This document shows, piece by piece, positions 7,700 to 14,408 of a stretch of 26,967 nucleotides of DNA. A program made the position numbers and the translations under genes. Each line of letters opens with the position of its first letter. The stretch's first letter is position 1. The stretch comes from CAXMST01 sp032122625 (GTDB taxonomy: Bacteria; Actinomycetota; Thermoleophilia; Solirubrobacterales; 70-9). Where the stretch lies: contig JAQBGG010000074.1 in the NCBI GenBank assembly GCA_032122625.1, positions 1 through 26,967 of the forward strand, read 5' to 3'. The notes under the pieces are model-generated. The model ran no database searches and was not told the DNA's origin. It saw nothing but the letters and a program-made list of their open reading frames with translations.

Positions 7700-7704
7700 G
7701 GAGG
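7700..7704 (+). promoter_or_regulatory. Shine-Dalgarno sequence deciding the hyhB start
   Basis: GGAGG, preceded by another G, sits 6 nt before an in-frame CTG at 7711. This is the strongest ribosome-binding site near the 5' end of the gene. Neither GTG 7678 nor ATG 7612 has a comparable site at good distance, although AAGG lies about 9 nt before 7612. Confidence 0.5.
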
Positions 7705-7710
7705 AAACCT

Positions 7711-8847
7711 CTGCCGCCCACGAAATCGCCGAGGACACTTCAGCGGAGCGAGTTCGACCTGCTGTTCGCGGCTCTCGCCGACGCGGGCTACGAGGTGATC
7801 GGGCCGCGCGTCAACTCGGGTGCGATCGAGCTGGGACCGATCGCCTCTGCGGCCGAGATGCCGATCGGAATCACCGACGAACAAGACGGCGGCACCTACC
7901 GGCTCGCCGATCGCGGCGACGGTGCCCTCTTCGGGTTCTCGACGGGGCCCCAATCCTGGAAGCGTTTCTTGCACCCGCCCGTTCTGCGGCTCTGGACCTC
8001 GAGGCGCGACGGTGACGGCCGCCTGCAGTTCGAGGACGGTGCAGAGGATCCTCCGGCACGGGCCTTCCTTGGAGTCCGGTCCTGCGATCTGCACGCGATC
8101 GCCGCCCTCGACGACGCCCTGCTCAACATCGAGCACCCCGACGACGGTTACCGAGCTCGGCGCGAGGCGAGCCTGATCATCGCCCTCAACTGCAGCAAGG
8201 CCGGCGGCACCTGCTTCTGTGTCTCGACCGGCACCGGGCCGCGGGCGGAGCGCGGCTACGACCTCGGCTTGACCGAGGTGATCGACGCCGGCGAGCACTA
8301 CTTCGTGATCGAGACGGGAAGCGACGCGGGGGACCACCTGCTCGACTCGTTGCCAACGGTCGGAGCCGGCGAGGAGGCGCTCGCCCAGGCCGAGCGGGTG
8401 ATCGCCGCGACCGCCGCCGAGATGGGGCGGGAGCTGGAAACCGACGGCCTCGCCGATCTGCTCAAGCGGAACCTCGAGCACCCACGCTTCGACGAAGTCT
8501 CCGAGCGTTGCCTGAGCTGTGGCAACTGCACGAGCGTCTGCCCTACCTGCTTCTGCACCGAGGTCGAGGATGTCGTCGATCTGGCCGGCAGCACCACGGA
8601 GCACACGCGCCGCTGGGATTCGTGCTTCACGCTCGGATTCAGCCACGTTCATGGCGGCAGCGTCCGCAACTCGGTCGGATCGCGATATCGGCAGTGGATG
8701 ACCCACAAGCTCTCCACCTGGAGCGACCAGTTCGAGAGCAGCAGTGGCTGCGTTGGCTGCGGCCGCTGCATCACCTGGTGCCCGGTGGCGATCGACATCA
8801 CCGAGGAAGCCGCGGAGATCCGCGCGACCGACGGGGCCCTGCTGTGA
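7711..8847 (+). CDS. hyhB: [NiFe] hydrogenase (group 3b type) beta subunit, 4Fe-4S dicluster protein
   Basis: This is the electron-transfer FeS subunit of a cytosolic bidirectional hydrogenase (HydB of sulfhydrogenase/HyhB). An N-terminal domain (GYEVIGPRV, SWKRFLHPPVLRLW) is followed by Cys-rich segments FLGVRSCDL and GGTCFCVSTG. Two 4Fe-4S motifs come last: CLSCGNCTSVCPTCFC from 8509 and CVGCGRCITWCP from about 8749. These should pass electrons between the small subunit and the flavin subunit. CTG 7711 is chosen because of its ideal Shine-Dalgarno and a family-like N-terminus. ATG 7612 and GTG 7678 are in frame, but the extra 11-33 residues use codons rare here (ATA, TCA, CTA, AGG) and overlap the inverted repeat. 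The next gene overlaps the stop by 4 nt (GTGA). Confidence 0.88.
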   Translation: MPPTKSPRTLQRSEFDLLFAALADAGYEVIGPRVNSGAIELGPIASAAEMPIGITDEQDGGTYRLADRGDGALFGFSTGPQSWKRFLHPPVLRLWTSRRDGDGRLQFEDGAEDPPARAFLGVRSCDLHAIAALDDALLNIEHPDDGYRARREASLIIALNCSKAGGTCFCVSTGTGPRAERGYDLGLTEVIDAGEHYFVIETGSDAGDHLLDSLPTVGAGEEALAQAERVIAATAAEMGRELETDGLADLLKRNLEHPRFDEVSERCLSCGNCTSVCPTCFCTEVEDVVDLAGSTTEHTRRWDSCFTLGFSHVHGGSVRNSVGSRYRQWMTHKLSTWSDQFESSSGCVGCGRCITWCPVAIDITEEAAEIRATDGALL

Positions 8848-9314
8848 AGGACATCAGCGAACTGCTTGAGGAGATCCGCGTGCTGCGCGAGCTCGAACCG
8901 GCACACCGGGCGCTGATCGCCGGCTGTGGCCACAACGAAGTGTTCGCGGACGGCAAACGCCTGTTGCGGGAGAGCGAACGGGCGACCACCTTCTTCGCGA
9001 TTCGCCACGGCGCCGTGGCGGTGGAGCTGGCGGCCCCCAGTGGACCGCCGCTGGTAATCGAGACCCTGCACGAGGGGGACGTCGTCGGCTGGTCCTGGCT
9101 GTTCGAGCCTTTCGTCACCCAATTCGACGTCAGAGCCCACGGTACGGCGCGGGTGATCGCCTTCGACGGCGCCTGCCTGCGCGGCAAGTGCGAAGCCGAC
9201 CACGACCTCGGATTCGAGTTGATGAAGCGATTTGCGGATCTGATCACCCATCGGCTGCAGGCGACCAGAGTCCGGCTCCTCGATGTCTATGGGACCTCGG
9301 CGGCGGGGAGCTGA
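8844..9314 (+). CDS. Cyclic nucleotide-binding domain protein within the hydrogenase operon
   Basis: 156 residues. A CRP/cNMP-type beta-barrel spans about residues 15-115 (FADGKRLLRESERATTFFAIRHGAVAVEL, then LHEGDVVGWSWLF). A helical segment follows (DLGFELMKRFADLITHRLQATRVRLL), matching the C-helix and hinge of CRP-like proteins. It ends before any helix-turn-helix, so it is not an intact transcription factor. The phosphate-binding cassette is replaced by GWSWL, so cAMP binding is doubtful. GTG 8844 overlaps the preceding stop by GTGA, implying translational coupling. Proteins of this kind occur beside group 3b hydrogenase genes in other actinobacteria. A role as redox- or ligand-responsive accessory subunit is inference. 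A longer upstream frame exists but lies inside hyhB. Confidence 0.85.
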   Translation: MKDISELLEEIRVLRELEPAHRALIAGCGHNEVFADGKRLLRESERATTFFAIRHGAVAVELAAPSGPPLVIETLHEGDVVGWSWLFEPFVTQFDVRAHGTARVIAFDGACLRGKCEADHDLGFELMKRFADLITHRLQATRVRLLDVYGTSAAGS

Positions 9315-9320
9315 TCGGCG

Positions 9321-10136
9321 GTGAGTCTGGCCCCGATCCCCTACCGGGTGAGGACGAACGAGCGGGAGACCGCTGATACACGGACGCTCTCGTTGGAGCC
9401 GGCCCGCGGCGAGAGGATCGCCTACGCGCCGGGGCAGTTCACGATGATCTACGCGTTCGGGGCCGGCGAGATCCCGATCTCGATCAGCGGCGATCCCGCC
9501 GGTGGCCCGGAGTTGGTGCATACCGTGCGCGATGTCGGCCCGACCAGTGGTGCGATCTGTGCCCTCAGCGCCGGTGAGGAGGTCGGGATCCGCGGACCCT
9601 TCGGCCGCGGCTGGCCCGACGCTGCGCCGGAAGAGCACCTCGTGATCGTCGCCGGCGGGCTCGGCCTGGCGCCTCTGCGCCCGGCCCTTTACCGGGCCCT
9701 GGAAGGGGGCGCGCGACGCGGGCGGCTGACGCTGCTCTACGGCGGCCGCGAGCCCGAGCAGCTGCTCTTCCGCGAGGAACTCGACGAGTGGCGGCAGCGA
9801 GACGACCTCGAGTGCGAGCTGATCGTCGACGCGGCGCGCCGGGATTGGCGCGGCCGTGTCGGTGTGGTCCCCAGCCTGATCGACAGGATGGAGATCGACC
9901 CCGCCCGGACGACCGCACTGGTCTGCGGGCCCGAGGTGATGATGCGCTTCGCGGCTACGGCGCTCCTTGCCCGAGGAATTCCGCCGCAGCGCCTGTTCCT
10001 CTCGATGGAACGCAACATGCGCTGCGCGGTGGGGCATTGCGGGCACTGTCAGTGGGGAAGTTCGTTTGTCTGTCGTGACGGCCCGGTGCTCGACTGGGGC
10101 ACGATCGGTCCGCGATTCGGGATCCGCGAGCTGTGA
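9321..10136 (+). CDS. hyhG: Hydrogenase flavin/NAD(P)-binding gamma subunit
   Basis: 271 residues of the ferredoxin-NADP reductase-like family (HydG of sulfhydrogenase, related to DHODH electron-transfer subunits). The FAD-binding barrel spans about 5-100 (PGQFTMIYAFG, IPISISG at 51-57). The NAD(P)-binding domain follows with GGLGLAPLRP (112-121) and CGPEVMM (202-208). A 2Fe-2S motif has Cys at 235, 240, 243 and 251. It transfers electrons between NAD(P)H and the FeS chain. The start is GTG 9321, 6 nt after the preceding stop. Its end overlaps the small-subunit gene by 4 nt (GTGA). All domains are complete and the length is typical. Confidence 0.92.
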   Translation: MSLAPIPYRVRTNERETADTRTLSLEPARGERIAYAPGQFTMIYAFGAGEIPISISGDPAGGPELVHTVRDVGPTSGAICALSAGEEVGIRGPFGRGWPDAAPEEHLVIVAGGLGLAPLRPALYRALEGGARRGRLTLLYGGREPEQLLFREELDEWRQRDDLECELIVDAARRDWRGRVGVVPSLIDRMEIDPARTTALVCGPEVMMRFAATALLARGIPPQRLFLSMERNMRCAVGHCGHCQWGSSFVCRDGPVLDWGTIGPRFGIREL

Positions 10137-10936
10137 GCACCCGGGCCAAACCGAAGCTGGCCGTCTGGAAGTTCACCTCCTGCGACGGCTGCCAGCTGCA
10201 GATCCTCAACCTCGAGGACGAGCTGATGGCACTCGCCGACGCGGTTGAGATCGCGCACTTCACCGAGGCGACCCGCGCCCACCTGGAGGGCCCCTATGAG
10301 ATCTCGATCGTCGAGGGCTCGATCTCGACCCCCGAAGAGGTCGGGCGGATCCAGGAGATCCGCGAGCGCTCCGGGCTGCTCGTCGCCATCGGGGCCTGCG
10401 CCAACGCCGGCGGCATTCAGGCGCTGCGCAACTTCGCACGCCTCGACGAGATGCTGCCCGTCGTCTACGCGACGCCGGAGTACGTCTCGACCCTGGAGAC
10501 CTCGGAGCCGATGAGCGCCTACGTCAAGGTCGACTTCGAGCTGCAGGGCTGCCCGCCGGACGGCGGCCAGCTGCTGGAGGTTCTCGGCGCCTTTCTCGCC
10601 GGCCGCAGCCCGCGGATCAGTGCCCACTCGGTCTGCATGGAGTGCAAGGAGCGCGGCAACGTCTGTGTGATGGTCGCCGACGGCACTCCCTGTCTGGGGC
10701 CGATCACGCACGCCGGCTGCGGCGCGATCTGCCCCGCCTACGACCGCGGCTGTTACGGATGCTTTGGCCCGAAGGAGACGCCGAACACATCCTCGATGAC
10801 CGCTTGGTGGCAGCGGCTCGGGGTCTCCGATCCTGACCTCAGCAAGGCCTACAGGCACATCAACGGATTCGCGCCCGAGTTCGCGGCCGAGGCCGCAGCG
10901 ATCGAATCCGGCGACGGGAAGGCCTCCTCCCGATGA
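10133..10936 (+). CDS. hyhS: [NiFe] hydrogenase small (delta) subunit
   Basis: 267 residues. It carries exactly 12 conserved-type Cys for three 4Fe-4S clusters: proximal C17, C20, C89 and C140 (SCDGC, GACA, QGCPPD); then C168, C171, C178, C187; then C196, C200, C207, C210 (CGAICP, CYGC). This conducts electrons from the Ni-Fe site to the beta/gamma subunits. There is no twin-arginine signal peptide, so the enzyme is cytosolic, as expected for group 3. The start is GTG 10133, and the stop overlaps the large-subunit ATG by 4 nt (ATGA), fitting 1:1 expression. Confidence 0.95.
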   Translation: MSTRAKPKLAVWKFTSCDGCQLQILNLEDELMALADAVEIAHFTEATRAHLEGPYEISIVEGSISTPEEVGRIQEIRERSGLLVAIGACANAGGIQALRNFARLDEMLPVVYATPEYVSTLETSEPMSAYVKVDFELQGCPPDGGQLLEVLGAFLAGRSPRISAHSVCMECKERGNVCVMVADGTPCLGPITHAGCGAICPAYDRGCYGCFGPKETPNTSSMTAWWQRLGVSDPDLSKAYRHINGFAPEFAAEAAAIESGDGKASSR

Positions 10937-12234
10937 GCGAATCCGGCGAAGATCGCACGATCAAGGTCGGCGAACTTGCGCGAGTCGAGGGCGAGGGAGC
11001 GCTCCACGTACGGGTCCGCGACGGCAGCGTCGAGGACGTACGGCTCGAGATCTTCGAGCCTCCGCGCTTTTTCGAGGCGTTGCTCAGGGGGCGCCGGGCG
11101 ACCGATGCACCCGACATCACCTCGAGGATCTGCGGCATCTGCCCGATCGCCTACCAGGTGAGCGCCTGCGCGGCGATCGAGTCCGCACTCGGGATCGAGG
11201 TCGATGATCGAGCGCTGGCGCTGCGCCGCCTGATCTACTGCGGCGAGTGGCTGGAGAGCCATGCCCTGCACGTGTTCATGCTCCACGCGCCCGACTTCCT
11301 CGGCTACGACGGTGCGATCGAGATGGCCCGCGACGGACATGCCGAGCTGTTCGAGCGGGGCCTGAAGATCAAGCGGGCCGGCAATGAACTGATGGCGCTG
11401 GTGGGCGGCCGCTCCGTCCATCCGATCAATCTCAAGGTCGGCGGCTTCCATCGCGCTCTCCGGCCCGAGGAGCTGCGTCCCGTCGCCGAGAGCCTGCGGA
11501 GCGCTCGCGAGGAGCTCGTCGAGGCGGTCGCCTGGGCCGGCGGCCTGTCCTTCCCGGAGCGCCGGATCGAGACGGAGTTCGCGGCCCTCGGTAATGGCGA
11601 CGGGTACCCGATCGAGGGGGGAGCGCTGCACTCGAGCGCCGCCGGGCCGATCGGGCCCGAGCAGTTCGAGCACGACTACCTCGAGAGCCAGGTCCCCCAC
11701 TCGACAGCCCTGCACTCGAGCCACCGCGAGCGTGGTCACTACATCGTCGGCCCGCTCGCCCGCTACGGCCTCGGCTTCGACCGGCTACCGCCACTCGCCC
11801 AAGAGGCGGCGCTGGGGGCCGGGCTGGACCGGGTCTGCCGCAACCCGTTCCAGAGCATTGTCGTCCGCTGCGTGGAGATGCTGTTCGCCGCCGACGAGGC
11901 ACTGAGGCTGATCGACGCCTACGAGCCGCCGCCCCCGGCGCCCCCCCTGGAGCCCGCCGCCGCCGCGGGTTGCGGCTGGAGCGAGGCACCGAGAGGCATG
12001 CTCTGGCACCGCTACGAAATCGATCGCGAGGGCTTGATCGTCAGCGCCCGGATCGTCCCTCCCACCTCCCAGAACCAGGCGGCGATCGAGGATGACCTGC
12101 GCGGCTTCGTCGAGGCAAACCTCGGGCTGGGAGACGAACAGCTGCAGTGGCAATGCGAGCAAGCCGTCCGCAACTACGACCCCTGCATCTCGTGCTCGAC
12201 GCACTTCCTCAAGCTGAGGATCGACCGTGGCTGA
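10933..12234 (+). CDS. hyhL: [NiFe] hydrogenase large (alpha) subunit
   Basis: 433 residues, the catalytic subunit that splits or produces H2. Both Ni-Fe ligand motifs are intact: N-terminal RICGICP (C67, C70) and C-terminal NYDPCISCSTHF (C418, C421, H424). Nine residues follow H424, so the precursor keeps the C-terminal extension that a maturation protease removes. The NYDPCxSCxTHFL ending and the gene partners point to group 3b (NADP-linked, sulfhydrogenase-like) rather than the uptake groups 1 or 2. Mycobacterium smegmatis Hyh is a known actinobacterial relative, induced by hypoxia. A Pro/Ala-rich insertion (about 337-350) precedes the C-terminal domain. The downstream protease gene overlaps by 8 nt. 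Confidence 0.96.
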   Translation: MSESGEDRTIKVGELARVEGEGALHVRVRDGSVEDVRLEIFEPPRFFEALLRGRRATDAPDITSRICGICPIAYQVSACAAIESALGIEVDDRALALRRLIYCGEWLESHALHVFMLHAPDFLGYDGAIEMARDGHAELFERGLKIKRAGNELMALVGGRSVHPINLKVGGFHRALRPEELRPVAESLRSAREELVEAVAWAGGLSFPERRIETEFAALGNGDGYPIEGGALHSSAAGPIGPEQFEHDYLESQVPHSTALHSSHRERGHYIVGPLARYGLGFDRLPPLAQEAALGAGLDRVCRNPFQSIVVRCVEMLFAADEALRLIDAYEPPPPAPPLEPAAAAGCGWSEAPRGMLWHRYEIDREGLIVSARIVPPTSQNQAAIEDDLRGFVEANLGLGDEQLQWQCEQAVRNYDPCISCSTHFLKLRIDRG

Positions 12235-12724
12235 GCCGCCCCTGATCATCGGACTCGGCAACGAGCTCCGCGGCGATGACGGGGCGGGCCTGATGGTCGC
12301 CGAGCTGCTTGCCGGCCATGGGCTCGATGTCGTGCGCTGCGACGGCGAGCCGGTCTCGCTACTGGAACTCTGGCGCGGCTTTGAGTCAGTGGTGATCATC
12401 GACGCCGTCTCCGGGGCCCAGCCAGGCCGCACCTGGCGCCTGCACGCCGATGCCGAGGAGCTGCCGGTGATCTTCGCCGGCCAGACCTCGACCCACCTGC
12501 TCGGTCTCGGCGAGGTAATCGAGCTGGCCAGGACGCTCGGCCGCCTCCCGGCCCGGCTGACACTGATCGGCATCGAGGGCAACCGCTTCAGCCTCGGCAC
12601 CAAGCCCTCGCTCGCCGTTGAAGGTGCGGTCGTCGATCTTGCGGCGGCGTTGCTTGCTGAGGGCGATGACGGGTGGCCGGAGCCGAACGCAACCGATCGG
12701 CGGCCGAGCGGCGCCCGGTGCTGA
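12227..12724 (+). CDS. Hydrogenase maturation protease (HybD/HycI family)
   Basis: 165 residues, similar to the usual 150-170. Signature GLGNELRGDDGAG (9-21). Likely Ni-sensing ligands by alignment to E. coli HybD (E16, D62, H93) are D18, D59 (VVIIDAVSG) and H90 (STHLLGL). It would cleave the large-subunit tail after Ni insertion. The start is GTG 12227 inside the end of the large-subunit gene, so it is coupled to it. No hypA-F genes for CN/CO and Ni insertion are in this window; they must lie elsewhere if the enzyme is active. The C-terminal 20 residues are polar and poorly conserved-looking. Confidence 0.92.
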   Translation: MAEPPLIIGLGNELRGDDGAGLMVAELLAGHGLDVVRCDGEPVSLLELWRGFESVVIIDAVSGAQPGRTWRLHADAEELPVIFAGQTSTHLLGLGEVIELARTLGRLPARLTLIGIEGNRFSLGTKPSLAVEGAVVDLAAALLAEGDDGWPEPNATDRRPSGARC

Positions 12725-12768
12725 TGGCGCAGGGCGCGATCGCGGAAGAGGCCCTGGCTGACCAAATC

Positions 12769-12824
12769 CGCGGCTCCGTTGTTTCTACGGTCGGATCCCC
12801 GTGATCACAGCGGAAGGAGCCGCG
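12769..12824. repeat. Inverted repeat between hydrogenase operon and WS/DGAT gene
   Basis: Arms CGCGGCTCC (12769-12777) and GGAGCCGCG (12816-12824) are perfectly complementary over 9 bp, with a 38-nt interval. An inner stem CCGTTG / CTACGG (5 of 6 pairs, 3-nt loop) lies at 12776-12790 and shares two bases with the outer arm. It may terminate the hydrogenase transcript or structure the leader of the next gene. It has no T-tract. Confidence 0.35.
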
Positions 12825-12840
12825 ACCTCGCTGCCATAGC

Positions 12841-14358
12841 GTGGTCGCGGCCTTGGATAACACGAACGAGAAACTCACGGCCCTCGACGCCACCTTCCTC
12901 GAGCTGGAGCAGGCAGACGAGAGCGCCCACATGCACATCGGCGCGGTGATGCTGCTCGAGCCACCTTCGGGCCTTGGGGCACCGCCCATCGACAAGGTAC
13001 GGGACGAGATTCGAGCCCGTCTCGGGCGGCTCCCGCCATACAAACTGCGCCTCTCCTCCCCACGCACCGGGGGGCTCCGCTGGCCCGCCTGGGAGCCCGA
13101 CCCCGACTTCGAGATCGCCCACCACGTTCGCCTCGAGGCGCTCCCGGAGCCAGCCGGGGTCGAAGAGCTGCGCGAGTGGGCGGGCGGCTACTTCTCGATC
13201 AGGCTCGACCGCCGTCGCCCCCTCTGGGAACTGGTCGTCGTCGAGCTGGCCGATGGCCGCTGGGCTCTGGTCAGCAAGACCCACCACTGCATGGTCGACG
13301 GGGTCGGTTCGGTCGACGCCGCCAAGGTCCTGCTCGATACCGAGCCCGATGCCACGGCACGTGCCGGCCCCCCGAGCCCCGGTGAGGCCGACGTGGAGGC
13401 GAGCGGTGGGGCCGATCGGGCGTCGCTGAGCCTCAATCCTCGCGAGCTCACGGAGAGCTCGATGCGGCTCGCGGGCCGAGCCATCCAGACCGCCTCCGGG
13501 GCGTTGGCAGGCGTCGCCTCGACGCTCGGGCGAGCGAGCGATCCCCATAGGCTGGCCGAGGCGCTGCGTGAATCCCGAGCGGTAGCGGAGCTGCTGGTGC
13601 GCGATGAGTTGATCGCGGCCCCGAGCTCGAGCATCAACCGGCCGATCGGCGCCCACCGGCGGCTGGCCGTGATCGAGGTACCGCTGGAGAAGCTGAAGCG
13701 GATCAGGGCCGGACTCGGGGGCACGGTCAACGATGCCGTGCTCGCTTCCGCGACCGGGGGGCTCCGAGAGCTGCTGCTCGCCCGGGGGGAGGAGCCGCCC
13801 GAGCAGGGCCTGCGGGCGATGGTCCCGGTCAGCATCCGCCCAGCGGCGGACCGCCTCGCCCTCGGTAACAAGATCACCTCGCTGTTCGTTCACCTGCCGG
13901 TTGCGGTCGAGGACCCGGCGGCGCGTTATCGCAACCAACTCGAGGAGGCCGAGGGCCTGAAATCGTCCAACCAGGGCAAGGGGTCGCGCACACTGATCGA
14001 TCTCGCTGCGCTGGCCCCACCGGTGCTGCACAGCTTCCTCGCCCGCTCCCTGTTTGCGAGCAGGCTGTTCAACGTGACGATCACCAACGTTCCGGGACCG
14101 CAGATACCTCTGTACGCGGTCGGCTCCGAGGTCAAGGAGATCTGGCCGATCGTGCCGATCGCCGCCGATCACGCCATCGGCCTCGCGATTATCAGCTACA
14201 ACGGTTCGGTCTTCTTCTGCCTGAACACCGATCAGGACTCCCTCCCCGACCTGGACGTCCTGCGCGACGCGATCGCGGCCGAGATCGAGCTGCTGTCCGA
14301 CCTCGCAAGTCAGCAGAGCACGACGGCAGGACGGGCTCAGACCAAGGCCACTGCGTAG
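12841..14358 (+). CDS. Wax ester synthase / diacylglycerol O-acyltransferase (WS/DGAT)
   Basis: About 505 residues, typical for the family. It esterifies acyl-CoA to diacylglycerol or fatty alcohols, making storage lipid at the membrane. The N-terminus TALDATFLELEQ matches the family start. The catalytic HHxxxDG motif is HHCMVDG (148-154). PLWELVVVE (127-135), NDAVLA, and the C-terminal NVTITNVPGP motif are also present. The mycobacterial homologue Tgs1 makes triacylglycerol in dormancy and is DosR-regulated. No Shine-Dalgarno precedes GTG 12841. TAGCGT at 12837-12842 could be a -10, in which case TTG 12853 (MDNTNEKL) would be the start. It is followed after 50 nt by the EF-G-like gene. Confidence 0.92.
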   Translation: MVAALDNTNEKLTALDATFLELEQADESAHMHIGAVMLLEPPSGLGAPPIDKVRDEIRARLGRLPPYKLRLSSPRTGGLRWPAWEPDPDFEIAHHVRLEALPEPAGVEELREWAGGYFSIRLDRRRPLWELVVVELADGRWALVSKTHHCMVDGVGSVDAAKVLLDTEPDATARAGPPSPGEADVEASGGADRASLSLNPRELTESSMRLAGRAIQTASGALAGVASTLGRASDPHRLAEALRESRAVAELLVRDELIAAPSSSINRPIGAHRRLAVIEVPLEKLKRIRAGLGGTVNDAVLASATGGLRELLLARGEEPPEQGLRAMVPVSIRPAADRLALGNKITSLFVHLPVAVEDPAARYRNQLEEAEGLKSSNQGKGSRTLIDLAALAPPVLHSFLARSLFASRLFNVTITNVPGPQIPLYAVGSEVKEIWPIVPIAADHAIGLAIISYNGSVFFCLNTDQDSLPDLDVLRDAIAAEIELLSDLASQQSTTAGRAQTKATA

Positions 14359-14396
14359 GCAACCTCCGCGGGCCCGCTCGGCGGCCGCCGCAGCGA

Positions 14397-14402
14397 TAGG
14401 CT
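14397..14402 (+). promoter_or_regulatory. Candidate -10 element of the EF-G-like gene (leaderless-type)
   Basis: TAGGCT ends exactly 6 nt before GTG 14409, and no Shine-Dalgarno is present. The same hexamer at the same distance precedes the histidine kinase gene. Confidence 0.5.
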
Positions 14403-14408
14403 TGCTCC

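Noticed and set aside
8649..10046. Long minus-strand open frame opposite the hydrogenase genes
   Set aside because: The opposite strand encodes complete cofactor-binding subunits; this frame shows no family motif.
12805..14172. Long minus-strand open frame opposite the WS/DGAT gene
   Set aside because: Shadow of the acyltransferase gene, with Arg/Gln/Gly-rich low-information translation.
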